From positions 8,554,372-8,618,371 of the forward strand of contig OX369286.1 in assembly GCA_947284805.1 (NCBI GenBank): DNA of 64,000 nt, given 5' to 3'. The stretch's first letter is position 1. Every line of letters starts with the position of its first letter. Position numbers and translations under genes: made by a program. This DNA comes from Coleophora flavipennella. Its lineage: Eukaryota > Arthropoda > Insecta > Lepidoptera > Coleophoridae. Shown here piece by piece: positions 9,641 to 20,097 of this stretch. Below the pieces are notes generated by a model. That model ran no database searches and had not been told where the DNA came from. It saw only the letters and a list, made by a program, of their open reading frames with translations.

Positions 9641-10175
9641 ATGATCTGGGTAATTGGGGTCTACTTATTCTGGACACGGAATTTTATTTTTCCTGTGGCA
9701 CCGAAAAGAGTTAAGATTTTCTCATAGATTTTCCTGTGATCTATGCATTTATCCTCATATACCGTGATTTTTTCAAAATTTTAGGCCGAGTAGTTTCGGA
9801 GATAAGGGGAGAGGGGTCAAAATTTTCGCCTATTTTCTAAAATAACTTCAAAACTATGTTTTTTTAAATTGTAAAAAATATATATTTATTACAAGTCCTT
9901 TCATTTGATATATCACACGATATATTTTGCATTTTTTAAATATTTTCAAAGTTACCCCGAAAACGTAGCCCTCATCTTTAAAATTAATTTATTCACGTCA
10001 CATGTCCGTCTTTGGATCAACTACTTACATATGTGTACCAATTTTCAACACAATTAGTCCAGTAGTTTCTGAGCAAATCGGCTGTTACAGACGGACGGAC
10101 AGACAGACACCCGAGTGATCCTAAAAGGGTTTCGTTTTTTTTCCTTTTGTGGTACGGAACCCAAAAAATACTGAA
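9641..10175. repeat. Dispersed 'AGGGTTCCGTACC' repeat family copy
   Basis: It contains AGGCCGAGTAGTTTCGGAGA, GACGGACGGACAGACAGACA and TGTGGTACGGAACCC. The same ordered motifs recur at 46320-46800, 52830-53190, 59440-59680 and 60035-60325. Non-coding; probably a widespread lepidopteran mobile element remnant. Confidence 0.6.
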
Positions 10176-11500
10176 ATAACAACCTTGCAATACGGAAAAT
10201 AGTTTTATCACTTGAAAAAGCCATGTCACTCTCTTTTAATAAAATAGCAAGTCCTTACAGGAATTCTCACAAAAAGAATGAGTTCCCAGTAATGGGTTGA
10301 CAATGAAAAACCAATTTAGCTCCCATTTTTTGTTAGCTCGAGTAAATAAATTAATGAATTGTGTTCTTTCGCTCAATTAGTGTCGGCCAGCAAAGAAACA
10401 AAGAGGATTAAACGTGTTTCCGTTAAGTGAATGAAAACGGCCGACAAATTAACGGAATTCTGTTCTCTCCCTTGTTAAGGACGGCCTTTGAATTTTTTAG
10501 CACTCCCTCGACCCTTTTAATGCCGCTGCTGGGTTCTCGAAAACCACTTTTTTGCCAATTGTACTTCAATTAGACGTTCTGTGTACCTACCAATTTAATG
10601 ATTGCTTCCTTTATTAATGAGATCGATTTTCAGCAAAGTTTAATTAGAAATTGGTACATGTGGCGTAGTGGTTAGGCCATTCGCTTCACACCAGGAGGTC
10701 ACACTTTTTTTTTCACATTTTTTCTCTTATGTTGTGCGATAAAGTGTTTTCAATCAATCAATCATTTTTACTCGACTGGCCAAAAAAGAGGAGTTAAGTT
10801 TTTATGCAGCAAAGTCTTTAATTTTTAGTCAATTTTTTATTTTTAAACCAGAAGCATGATCATTATCTGGATGGGTTTAAGTGTTAAGAAGTGAATAGTG
10901 TAAAGTTTTCTTGACCATATATATCCAAGCTTTGCAAGGCACGTTAAAGCATTGGTGCCGGTTGCTATCACCAGATAACAGTCGGTAAGTCACGTCAGAG
11001 GCCTTAACCCTGAAGTGGTCGCGCGGATTACATATGTAATCCATGGTAATTAAAAATGAAATTATTCGTAAACAGTTCAAGTGTGTCACACAGGAATTCG
11101 TGTACTTTAAGGATGATAATCCCCACCCCCGCTCTGTTCATTCCAAATATGTATGTAGTTCCTGTTTAGAAAATATAAGTTGATTTGTTTTCGCAATAAG
11201 CGTTAACGCGTATAAAGGTCTCATATAATCCAAAGTGATTTTTCATAAGAAGTTTGTGTTTTGGTTTATTTTGACAAAACTGTTCATTATTCTGTTTAGT
11301 TTTCAATTATAATATAATTTAAGATAAGGGTACTTGCCATTTTGCATTAAAAAAACTATAACATAAATGAATTTTATTAAAAAAAATTGAAAACAATTTG
11401 TCATAAATATGTAATCCACGCGAACACTCAAGTGACTTTTGGGAGCGCGACCACTGCAGGGTTATTATACGGTTTAAAAACTTCTGACAGTTGGCTCGCC
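10176..11500. other. No gene; one orphan SINE-1 head
   Basis: Only the tRNA-like head of SINE-1 is present at about 10664-10702 (GGCGTAGTGGTTAGGCCATT, then TTCACACCAGGAGGTCAC). Two short ORFs are present (10017-10229, overlapping the left edge, and 10877-11089), without recognisable domains. Confidence 0.45.
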
Positions 11501-12200
11501 ACTAGCCATACAACCTTCACTAGCCCAGACTTGTCCCACGTGTGTGGGTTACTAGCCATACAACTTCCACTAGCCCAGACTTGTCCCACGTGTGTGGGCC
11601 ACTAGCCATACAACCTCCACTAGCCCAGACTTGTCCCACGTGTGTGGGCCACTAGCCATACAACCTCTACTGACCCAGACTTGTCCCACGTGTGTGGGCC
11701 ACTAGCCATACAACCTTCACTAGCCCAGACTTGTCCCACGTGTGTGGGCCACTAGCCATACAACCTTCACTAGCCCAGACTTGTCCCACGTGTGTGGGCC
11801 ACTAGCCATACAACCTCCACTAGCCCAGACTTGTCCCACGTGTGTGGGCCACTAGCCATACAACCTTCACTAGCCCAGACTTGTCCCACGTGTGTGGGCC
11901 ACTAGCCATACAACCTCCACTAGCCCAGACTTGTCCCACGTGTGTGGGCCACTAGCCATACAACCTCCACTAGCCCAGACTTGTCCCACGTGTGTGGGCC
12001 ACTAGCCATACAACCTTCACTAGCCCAGACTTGTCCCACGTGTGTGGGCCACTAGCCATACAACCTCCACTAGCCCAGACTTGTCCCACGTGTGTGGGCC
12101 ACTAGCCATACAACCTCCACTAGCCCAGACTTGTCCCACGTGTGTGGGCCACTAGCCATACAACCTCCACTAGCCCAGACTTGGCCCCCGTGTGTGATGT
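11501..12200 (+). repeat. Tandem repeat: 14 copies of a 50-bp unit
   Basis: The unit starts ACTAGCCATACAACCTCCAC, continues TAGCCCAGACTTGTCCCACG and ends TGTGTGGGCC. Copies begin every 50 bp from 11501 to 12151 with very few substitutions (CTTCAC/CTCCAC variants). The CCCACGTGTGTGGG segment is an imperfect palindrome containing the E-box CACGTG. Thirteen copies keep CACGTG; the last (12151-12200) has lost it. Because 50 is not a multiple of 3, the ORFs across it are incidental. Confidence 0.97.
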
Positions 12201-12268
12201 GGAGTATGGCCTATCCTTCCCGAGTTTGGGAGGAGACCCGTGCCCTAGCAGTAACGATTCTATTTATA

Positions 12269-12957
12269 CAGGGTGTAAAAAAATTGATATGGGACCCGCT
12301 AACGAGGGGTTCTACTCATCATACTCATAAGCCTTTGGAATTCATTACCAGTGGATATCAGAATGTGCCCCTCGCTCCTTGCATTTAAGGCTGCACTCAA
12401 AAAACATTACCTTAATCCTCCTCCCTTAAGCTAAATATATTATAATATGTAAGTAGAGTATGTATTTATTAAATATAAGTATATATTTTGTATTGATATA
12501 GTTATCTATGTATATATTAATATAAGTACTAGAGACGATTATATGATAGTTAAATATATTATTTTTTTACTCGTAAACTTTACCTGACCGTACGCTCTGA
12601 AGTCCTTTCAGCATTCCAAGGTTGACTGGAAGAGATCCCGAAAGGGATAAGTCCGCCTTTGCTAAATGTATTTTCTTTTGTTTAAATATTTAGTGTATTT
12701 GTTTTAAAAGCAATAAAGAGTTTACAAACAAACAAACAAACATACTGAACAACTTTCCCCAAGGAACCCATAGACAATTCTAAAAAAAAAAATTGGACCT
12801 TTCATACTAAAATGCACAAAATTGGTCAATCGGCTGATCGATTTGTATGAAGAGTAAAAAATATTTTTGCTATTTCAGCAAACTCGTAGAACAAAAGTTG
12901 TTCAGTATGATGAGCAGAAGCCTCAGTTAACGGGACCTACAGGACTTTTGTACAGGA
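12269..12957. mobile_element. CAGGGT MITE split by a LINE insertion
   Basis: The left half (12269-12325) starts CAGGGTGTAAAAAAATTG and reaches GGTTCTACTCATCATACT. The right half (12741-12957) resumes CATACTGAACAACTTTCCCC and ends with the inverted terminus GTTGTTCAGTATGATGAGCA to TTTGTACAGGAT. Removing the LINE joins the halves at CATACT and restores the family's layout. Confidence 0.78.
12326..12740 (+). mobile_element. 5'-truncated LINE 3' end, nested in a MITE
   Basis: The first ~95 bp encode a reverse-transcriptase ORF C-terminus (WNSLPVDIRMCPSLLAFKAA then LKKHYLNPPPLS and a stop). A 3' UTR follows, with GACTGGAAGAGATCCCGAAA, GGGATAAGTCCGCCTTTG and AAGCAATAAAGAG, ending in (AAAC)n. CATACT flanks both sides (12320-12325 and 12741-12746) as the target-site duplication. 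Confidence 0.82.
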
Positions 12958-13173
12958 TAAATCTCTCATTTTCCTTCAAAGGCTCTCCAATTCTCTCGTG
13001 TGTCTGTAAAAATCTTGAAAGGCTGTCTATATAGTGAGTGCACAATGCGAAGGCAGATCTCCCAATACGGTTCTCTAAGTAGGTAAAGGTATAGTTTACC
13101 ACTAATCAAACGGCTTATTTTTGTCAGGGAACCCTGTCTTACTACGGTACAGGCGGAAATGTATGGCTGCGAG

Positions 13174-13821
13174 TAGTGATGAGTAAAATTGGTCTTGGTC
13201 TTGCAGTCTTAGTCTTGGTATTGCAAAAAAGCAAGACCAAGACCAAGACCAATACTATCCTTAGTCTAGCAAGACCAAGACCAAGACAGAATAAACAAGA
13301 ACAAGACCAATACCAAGACCGATTATGCAAGACCAAGACCAAATACGCAAGACTCAATCGAAAATTCTTACTAACAGTGTTTATATGAGATAAAATATTT
13401 GTAACAGCGTTGACATATGCTTTTCTCGGAACAATATAGTTGGCGTGTCGAATTGTCAGTTTGTTTTCTACATTTTAACGTTATACATAAAAAAAACAAA
13501 GAAACTTTACCACTGATAAAAAAAATAATTTTAAAAAATATTTTATAAGTATTTAGAAATGTTTGTCGATAAAAAACGAATGTTGAAAAAATTTGTTGAA
13601 AAATGTTTGTTAAGACCTTATTGCAAGACCAAGACCAAAACCAAGACTAAACGTATTTCAGCAAGACCAAGACCAAGACCGAGTGAGCAAGACCAAGACC
13701 GAGACCAAGACCAAGACTAGACGAATTTGAGTAAGACCAAGACCAAGACTGAATAAGCAAGACCAAGACCAAGACCAAGACTGTCCAAGTCTTGGTCTTG
13801 GTCTTGCTTTGCTCATCACTA
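13174..13821. mobile_element. Non-autonomous hAT-type element built of CAAGAC hexamers
   Basis: The 10-bp terminal inverted repeats are TAGTGATGAG and CTCATCACTA. An exact 8-bp target-site duplication, GCTGCGAG, flanks it at 13166-13173 and 13822-13829, the hAT signature. Inside, (GACCAA)n-type repeats occupy about 13190-13350 and 13615-13805, with strand switches at both ends (GGTCTTGGTCTTGC facing GCAAGACCAAGACC). The AT-rich centre has no transposase. ORFs rich in TKTK or LVLVL are repeat artefacts. Confidence 0.88.
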
Positions 13822-13989
13822 GCTGCGAGCTGCTGAAAGTTGCAACACCACGTTCGAGCTTCCTATTCAGTAATGAACATTAAATAAATAATAATTTATT
13901 TACCAAAAACCGTTTTAAAAAATGTTGTCCATATGTAGCAAAACAAGAAACACAGATACAGATACCTCATAAAGTAAGTACAAATTAAT

Positions 13990-14765
13990 CCTAAACTAGG
14001 CAAAAGCTTATAAGCATAGACCTCTTCCAGTTAGCGCAATGCATTTGTTAAAGTAAGGAGTAAACATGAATGTTAATGTTTATTTATTAAGTTGAAAATA
14101 GGCAAAAGCTTTTATGTTAAAATTAGGCAAAAGCTTATAAGTTAAAAATCTTATAAGTTAAAAATGGGCAAAAGCTTATAAGCATAGTCTTCTTCTAGTT
14201 AGCGCAATGCATTTGTTAAAGTAACGGAGGGAACATAAATGTTAATATTCATTTATTTAGTTAAAATTAGGCAAAAGCTTTTATGTTAAAATAAGGCAAA
14301 AGCTTATTATGTTAAAAATGGGCAAAAGCTTATAAGCATAGTCTTCTTCTAGTTAGCGCAATGCATTTGTTAAAGTAACGGAGGGAATATGAATGTTAAT
14401 GTTCATTTATTAAGTTAAAATTAGGCAAAAGCTTATAAGTTAAAACTAGGCAAAAGCTTATAAGTTAAAAATCTTATAAGTTAAAGTGGGCAAAAGCTTA
14501 TAAGCATAGACCTCTTCCAGATAACGCAATGCATTTGTTAAAGTAAGGAGTAAACATGAATGTTAATGTTCATTTATTAAGTTGAAAATAGGCAAACGCT
14601 TATAAATTAAAATTAGGCAAAAGCTTATAAGTTAAAAATCTTATAAGTTAAAAATAGGCAAAAGCTTATAAGCATAATCTTCTTCTAGTTAGCGCAATGC
14701 ATTTGTTAAAGTAGCGGAGGGAACATGAAACATGCATATATTATTGTTCATTTATTAAGTTAAAA
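13990..14765 (+). repeat. Tandem repeat, 5 units of about 154-168 bp
   Basis: Each unit has GGCAAAAGCTTATAAGCATA, TCTTC(C/T)AGTTAGCGCAATGC and ATTTGTTAAAGTAA, then AACATGAATGTTAATGTTCA. The AGCGCAATGC landmark falls at 14033, 14201, 14355, 14523 and 14691. A sub-repeat, GGCAAAAGCTTATAAGTTAA, occurs one to three times per unit. Confidence 0.92.
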
Positions 14766-14777
14766 ATAGAGATATAG

Positions 14778-15080
14778 AAGACCGTGGGTAGCGTAACGGC
14801 TAGGTACGCCGCCTCATGTTCGGGAGGTCGTGGTTCGAATCCTGCCACGTACCAATGTGTTTTCTAATTTAGATTTCATACGTACGTTTATCCGACGCTC
14901 CTAGGGTGAAGGAAAAAATCGTGAGGAAACCTGCACACGCTTGCGAAGAAAGTCGCAGGTTATGTGTGAAGTCGACCGACCCTCACTGGGCCCGCGTGGT
15001 CGACTAAGGCCCGAACGCCCTAATTCAGGGTAGGCTTGAGCTCCTCGGTGGGGACGTATATCAGCTGATATGATGCAGAT
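14778..15080 (+). mobile_element. SINE-2 copy, near full length
   Basis: tRNA-like head with GTGGGTAGCGTAACGGCTAG and box B GTGGTTCGAATCC. The body runs GTGAGGAAACCTGCACACGC, CACTGGGCCCGCGTGGTCGA and GGTGGGGACGTATATCAGC to TGATATGATG. The head differs from the 7715 copy, so SINE-2 has at least two tRNA-head variants sharing one body. Confidence 0.85.
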
Positions 15081-15117
15081 AGAGATGTAGAAATTATAAA
15101 CTGTCTCGCAAGCACGC

Positions 15118-15172
15118 AGTGTGTGTGTGTGTGTGTGTGTGTGTATTTTGTGTGTTTGTGTGTGTGTAAGAG
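15118..15172. repeat. (TG)n microsatellite
   Basis: TG dinucleotide run with a short ATTTTG interruption. Confidence 0.9.
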
Positions 15173-15312
15173 TTTTTCTGTTCTGTCATAATCATGAGTC
15201 ATGACTGAGGGACGTTTTCCTATTATTCACTTTTATCTTGTAATTGTGAGATGTGAATATCTTCTTTATAAACATACATAATATGTCTTGTTAATAAAGG
15301 GATGTCTTAAAA

Positions 15313-15534
15313 TCCTACTAATATTATAAACGCGAAAGTTTGTAAGAATCTATGAATATATGTTTGTTACCCTTTACAAACTGCTGTTTAGGCAGATTAT
15401 ACAGATTAGGACCTGGATTAACACACAGGCTACTGTCTTCCACGCTCGCGAGCCGCTTGCGGCTCACGCACTCCGCACCCTCGCCGAGTCACAGAAACGT
15501 TGTCCACGCGGGTGAAGCCGCGGGAAACAGCTAG
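15313..15534 (+). mobile_element. Small Helitron-like element, complete
   Basis: It starts TCCTACTAATATTATAAACG and ends CGGGAAACAGCTAG, followed by T. The 3' end has the stem GCGG...CCGC about 10 bp before CTAG. A TC start, CTAG end, no inverted repeats and insertion before T fit a non-autonomous Helitron of the kind described as Lep1 in Lepidoptera. Confidence 0.78.
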
Positions 15535-15944
15535 TTTATCATAACACACATTTAGCATCGAATTTTCCAGCTAGCACACATTTGAAAAGAAATAAGATCC
15601 TTGTTTTCCTGAGATCGATGAGACTTACATTATATATTCTTTCGCTTAATTTGAAAAAGCCGATAAAACAACCTTCTTCTTTCCATCACAAATTTCGAAT
15701 CGACGTAGAGACATCAATCACTCACATAAAAGGGGCCCTTTGTAAATCGTCTTATACAGGGTGTTCACAGATTACCGACGTCCCACAAGTGGGACCGATA
15801 AAAGACTCCTGCGGGACAATCCCTCATAATATCTTCTTTGAAGGAAATGGGAGAATAAAAATAGGAACATATATGTAGGTACCTACATATGTAAATGGCT
15901 GAGCTACGAGTGTACCTTGTATAGGTACCTCCTATAATGTAACC
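15535..15944. other. No confident gene
   Basis: A 98-codon ORF (15582-15878) has no recognised domain and includes a TATACAGGGTGTTC motif near 15757 that resembles the CAGGGT MITE terminus, so it is probably repeat-derived. Confidence 0.4.
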
Positions 15945-16205
15945 ACCTCCGTAGTGTAAGGGTTAAACCCTTTCACGAGCATTGGCAAGATGTTTGCCAT
16001 GGATGCTGTGTCAATATTAATCTGTACTGACCTCGAATAAGGTTCAGTTTTCTCTTGTTCGCCGGAGTTACGTTGGTCGTGATGGGTTAAATCTATTAGC
16101 TTCACATCAGGAGGTCGCGAGTTCGATTCCCGGCGGAGTCTACCTTTGTAAAACTGGAATTGGCTGGTGGAAGGGCATTTCCTAAGCCCGCCTAACTAGA
16201 CACCA
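15945..16205 (+). mobile_element. SINE-1 copy interrupted inside its tRNA head
   Basis: The box A part (CACCTCCGTAGTGTAAGGGT) and the box B part (GCGAGTTCGATTCCCGG) are separated by a 124-bp insertion. The body continues with AAGGGCATTTCCTAAGCCCG and stops early near 16205. Confidence 0.8.
15967..16090. mobile_element. piggyBac-like MITE, 124 bp including one TTAA
   Basis: It is flanked by TTAA at 15963-15966 and 16087-16090. The ends are imperfect inverted repeats (CCCTTTCACGAGCA versus CCCATCACGACCA on the other strand). A TTAA target and C-rich tips fit piggyBac. There is no coding capacity. Confidence 0.65.
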
Positions 16206-16767
16206 CCTTATACCTACAGGGTGTCCCGCGATAAAGTGCAACCCCGAAAGGGGGTGAAACTAGATCAAAAATTATCGACAAAAAATAATCAAAAATTATC
16301 GACAAAAAATAATTAAAAATGTTTGAAAAAAATTATTCATTTTTTTATTACATTTTTTTATACGGGAGGGGACAGCACATTGCAGATACATTTTGTGTAC
16401 TATACCCGACTATGGCAAATACAAGCACAGCGTGACTGTACGATTTATTTTGAAATAGGTTGTAAAAATAAGCATTAGGTAACTATTCTATGTCCAACAG
16501 TCTATGAAGGCAAGGGTCTTTTTATCACGCTTTTATTAGCTTCACCTGTATGTATGTATGTATGTTTGTTTGTACGTTTGTAACCGACTCCTTTGCATTC
16601 GATATTGAACCACTTAAAACGAACAGATTTAATTCAAACTTTGTACATTTATCAAGAATCAGTGGCAATACAATAATTTCATAAGTTTATTTCATTATCT
16701 TGATCAGAATCACCAGGATTAATTGCTCATCAAACTAAAAATTTAAAAATAAATATATTTAAAAAAA
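16206..16767. other. No gene; repeat fragments
   Basis: Two tandem copies of ATCAAAAATTATCGACAAAA at about 16263-16310 follow an ACAGGGTGTCCCGCG motif. A (TATG)n run follows TTAGCTTCACCTGTATG near 16540. Confidence 0.5.
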
Positions 16768-17020
16768 AACTAAAAACACGCTTATAAAGCACATAAATTT
16801 AAAAAGTGAAAAATAATTCTTAATATATGCTGAAAACAGTAATGAACGAAAAATACTAGTATTATTGTGAAAAAAGCGTGGGGCGCTTTGTGCCATATTT
16901 TTCGTATATCGAGCAACCCACGCTTTTTTACAAAACACTATATTTTTGGTTCATTTCGTATTCACCTAAGAACTATTTTTCACTTAGTTTTATGTGATTT
17001 AAAAGCGTATTTTTTTGTAA
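16768..17020. repeat. Diverged foldback, ~110-bp arms
   Basis: The left arm (about 16768-16880) includes AACACGCTTATAAAGCACAT and GTGAAAAAAGCGTGGG. The right arm mirrors it with CCCACGCTTTTTTACAAAAC and TTATGTGATTTAAAAGCGT. The inner arms are near perfect over AAAAAAGCGTGGG; the outer parts have diverged. Confidence 0.7.
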
Positions 17021-17497
17021 CCATGTTTTTAAATTAAACTAAGATAGAATCCAAACGAAAAAGCTTCCTCGTTTGCGTAAGCTAAGACAACAAAATGTTA
17101 AGATATATTACCTCAAGCCACATTTATCTTCCATCTTGTTTCGGGTGAAAAAATTCCGAACACAATATTATGATGTTGCAAGAATTTAAGCTTAGCTTGT
17201 TTTGTTTCAGAAGTGAGTGTTCCGTTGTAAGCTCTATTTATTTAACACTAGCTTGTGCCCGCTGCCTCGCCCGCGTGGACACTGTTTTTATGACTGTAAT
17301 TGAGGGTGAGCTACTACATGTCTACGAGTTTTCTCCAGATCCCTCGGGAATTGTATCGGGCTATTCTCATTAGAAGTCTATACCATTTTCCACCCCCTGA
17401 AACATCTCTGTGTAAAAATCACAAGAATCTGTTGCTTCGTGAGGATGTTAAAATATCTGCAAAATCATTATTTTTTCAATTCTTTCAGGAACTCTAT
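17021..17497. other. No gene seen
   Basis: A Helitron-like 3' end fragment (CCGCGTGGACACTGTTTT type) lies near 17260-17290. The ORFs at 17170-17373 and 17300-17548 lack motifs. Confidence 0.4.
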
Positions 17498-17735
17498 CAT
17501 CATATCAGCTCATATACATCCCCACCGAGGGGCTCGAGCCTACCCTGATTTAGGGTGATCTGGCCTTAGTCGACCACGTGTGCCCAGTGCAGGTTGGTAG
17601 ACTTCACACACATCCTTCGTGTGCAGGTTTCCTCACGATGTTTTCCTTCACAGTAAGAGCATCGGATAAACGTACGTATGAAATCAAAATTCGAAAACAC
17701 ATTGCTACGTTGCAGGATTCGAACTCGAACTTCGA
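17498..17735 (-). mobile_element. SINE-2 copy, 5' part degraded
   Basis: Reverse complement of the SINE-2 body: ATCATATCAGCTCATATACA, CCCCACCGAGGGGCTCGAGC, GGCCTTAGTCGACCACGTGT, TTTCCTCACGATGTTTTCC and a degenerate box B complement, GCAGGATTCGAACTCG. Confidence 0.78.
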
Positions 17736-18070
17736 GCTTTATTCTGATGTGTTATTTTCACGGAACAAAAAAATACCTATATCCTTCTCCGTGACACAGT
17801 GCATGCCAAATTTGGTAAAATTGGTTGAGGTGTTGAAACGTGAAGAGGTAACAAACATATACAAAACACATTTTCACATTTATAGTACTAGAAAGGATAT
17901 TTTGTGAATAAGCTAATGTCAATCAAGCTTGTGGCCACCTACCGTTGAACCCTTTTTTAAACCCCGCATACATTTTTTTTATAATTAAATATATACAATA
18001 ATAGGTGGCACTATAAAATAGTACTTGAAAACACTGGTGAACAGTGGAGTCTATTAGAATTAGAATGTAT
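17736..18070. other. No gene seen
   Basis: AT-rich spacer. The 109-codon ORF at 17578-17907 starts inside SINE-2 and shows no family motif beyond it. Confidence 0.35.
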
Positions 18071-18416
18071 ACAGGGTCTTAACAAAAGTATGCACTTTTT
18101 GTTAACTGGAGCTTGTACTCATGCATGAAACTAAACAACTTTCCCCAAGAAACCTACGTCAATCCGCATTTATTTTTAAATTAAAATATTAAATTGCGCA
18201 GAAAACGCCAGAATAGGTACCATTGCGGGCCGGCGCGGTCATTGAACTTTGGCCTTTGACTGTTAAGCTCGTAAACCTGGGAGTTATTCTGAGCAGTTTG
18301 ATAATTTAATTAAAAAATAATAATTGCGAATTGACCATGGCTTTCATGGGGAAATTTGTTCAGTTTCATAAGTAAAAGCTCCAGTTAAAAAAAGGCATAA
18401 CTTTGTTAAGATCCTA
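18071..18416. mobile_element. CAGGGT MITE, 346 bp
   Basis: The left terminus CAGGGTCTTAACAAAAGTAT and subterminal AACTGGAGCTTGTACTCATG are mirrored by AAAAGCTCCAGTTAAAAAAA and ACTTTGTTAAGATCCTA. TA flanks both ends. Terminal inverted repeats are about 75 bp, with no coding capacity. Confidence 0.82.
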
Positions 18417-18420
18417 TATA

Positions 18421-20097
18421 CACTCGAGAGCGATGAATCCGGGTCAATTAAAGAATCCTAAAAATCTCGGAAACTAAGAAGGCTAGCTTCATGAAATAAA
18501 TTGTGTTTAATTTTTTATTTTTATTTTATTTTGATTTATTAAGAAAACCAACAGCTACTTAATTACACAGCGTTAAAAAGGAAAGGTAACAGATCATGAG
18601 CAATTTAAATTTTAAAAGACACTTTAATACCCCTTAAATGAAAGTAATAAAATTTACGAGTCACTACATTTTATTTACAAAAAATTACATAAATAAAAAA
18701 AAAACTGCTGATCTCGCCTTAAAACAAAAATAGGAAACATGACATTTTTGAACAACATTACGATTTACTTGAATTTTAATACTTCGTTTTGCCTCCTCGT
18801 GCTTCCATCACTATGTTTACGCGGTTTGGCATGCTGTACACCAAGTTCCTTATACGATTTTGGGGAATATTCTCCCATTCCTCTGTGAGAGCAATTTTTA
18901 GCTTACGAAGCGTGATTGGGGGAGGGCTTCTTTGTTTTACGCATCTCCCTAGCTCGTCCCAAACATGCTCGATCGGGTTGATATCCGGGATGCGTGCTGG
19001 CCACTTCATACGAGTAATGTTCATCTCTTGAAGGTAGTCATTCACAATCCAACCCCTATGAGGCCGGGCATTGTCATGCATAAAAATAGCATCCTCACCC
19101 AAATTGACCATAAATGGACCAACGTGTTCATTGAGGATTTCTTCCACATATCTTTCGCTAGTTAAAGAGCCGTTTTCTATGAACACCAGTTCTGTGCGAC
19201 TCTCAGAAGAAATTCCGGCCCACACATGTGGGTCTCACCACCGTAGGCTACTTTTTCTTCGATGCATGCTTGCTTGAATCTTTCCTCTGGTCTTCTATAC
19301 ACTCTGTGTCTTCCATCGTGCTTGTAGAGCATAAATTTTGATTCGTCGGAGAACATAACTTTTGACCAATCTCCAATACTCCAATTTAAGTGGTTCTGGG
19401 CCTATCTTAGTCTTGAAATACGATGCCTACGCTCCAGTTTAGGGCCGTTTGCAGGTCTAAGTGGTTTTAAGTTAGCTTGAGCAAGTCTTCGCCTTACTGT
19501 CCATGCGCTTGGGTTACTTCCTCCGAGGCGTCGAAACTGATTTGTAAGTTCAGTTCCTGTGAGAAAGCGATTACGAAGCATTGTGTTCACCAAGTATCGA
19601 TCTTCTCGTGCTGTGGTACACCTGGTTTTGCCTGTTCCTGGTCTGCGTAGGTTAGAGCCTGTTTCCTCATAACGTTGGAGAACTCTTTGTACTGTTGAGA
19701 GCGACACACCGACAGTCGTGGCTGTATCGCGCTGACCCCGCCCGTTTTCCAGCATTGTGAGTATTCTGGTGCATTCTTCAGGTGTAAGCGACATGATTAC
19801 TGCTTGAATAATAAATATTGAACACTATCAACATGGTTTATGTACCCACTTAAATGACAGATTAGAAACAAAAGCAAAAACAAATGTAGTAATTTCGTAG
19901 TTCCATCTTCGAAAGTCTCCCTTTTTCAAATTTGTTTTTTTTATGACATAACTTTACAATAACTAAGAAGTTTTAATGACTTTATTTAAGGAGTATTAAA
20001 TTGTCTATTAAACACAATTTATTTCATTAAGCTAGCCTTCTTAGTTTCCGAGATTTTTAGGATTCTTTAAGTGACCCGGATTCATCGCTCTCGAGTG
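18421..20097 (-). mobile_element. Tc1-like DNA transposon, 1677 bp, ~90-bp inverted repeats
   Basis: The terminal inverted repeats are at 18421-18512 and 20008-20097. They start CACTCGAGAGCGATGAATCC and differ at only about two positions over 90 bp. A TA dinucleotide flanks each side (18419-18420 and 20098-20099). The internal transposase gene runs on the minus strand but is broken. The left end sits 4 bp beyond the end of a CAGGGT MITE. Confidence 0.92.
18776..19794 (-). pseudogene. Tc1-like transposase, broken
   Basis: Product: a DD34E transposase that would cut and paste the surrounding element. The start codon at 19794 opens a helix-turn-helix domain (MSLTPEECTRILTMLENGRG, VSLSTVQRVLQRYEETGS) followed by a second one (AWTVRRRLAQANLKPLRPAN). 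An in-frame TAG near 19402 ends this part. Reading resumes with FSDESKF (first catalytic D), then a frameshift near 19225. The last part (18776-19225) keeps MHDNARPH (second D) and NPIEHVWDELG (E); these are separated by 34 residues, the Tc1 spacing. All three catalytic residues survive, but the stop and the frameshift prevent a full protein. The total span of ~1.02 kb equals a normal Tc1 ORF of about 340 codons. Confidence 0.9.

Noticed and set aside
11501..12200. CRISPR-like array (regular 50-bp repeats)
   Set aside because: Direct tandem repeats with no unique spacers, in a eukaryotic genome.
13142..13388. Two opposite ORFs rich in TKTK and LVLVL
   Set aside because: Products of the GACCAA/TTGGTC hexamer inside the hAT-type element.
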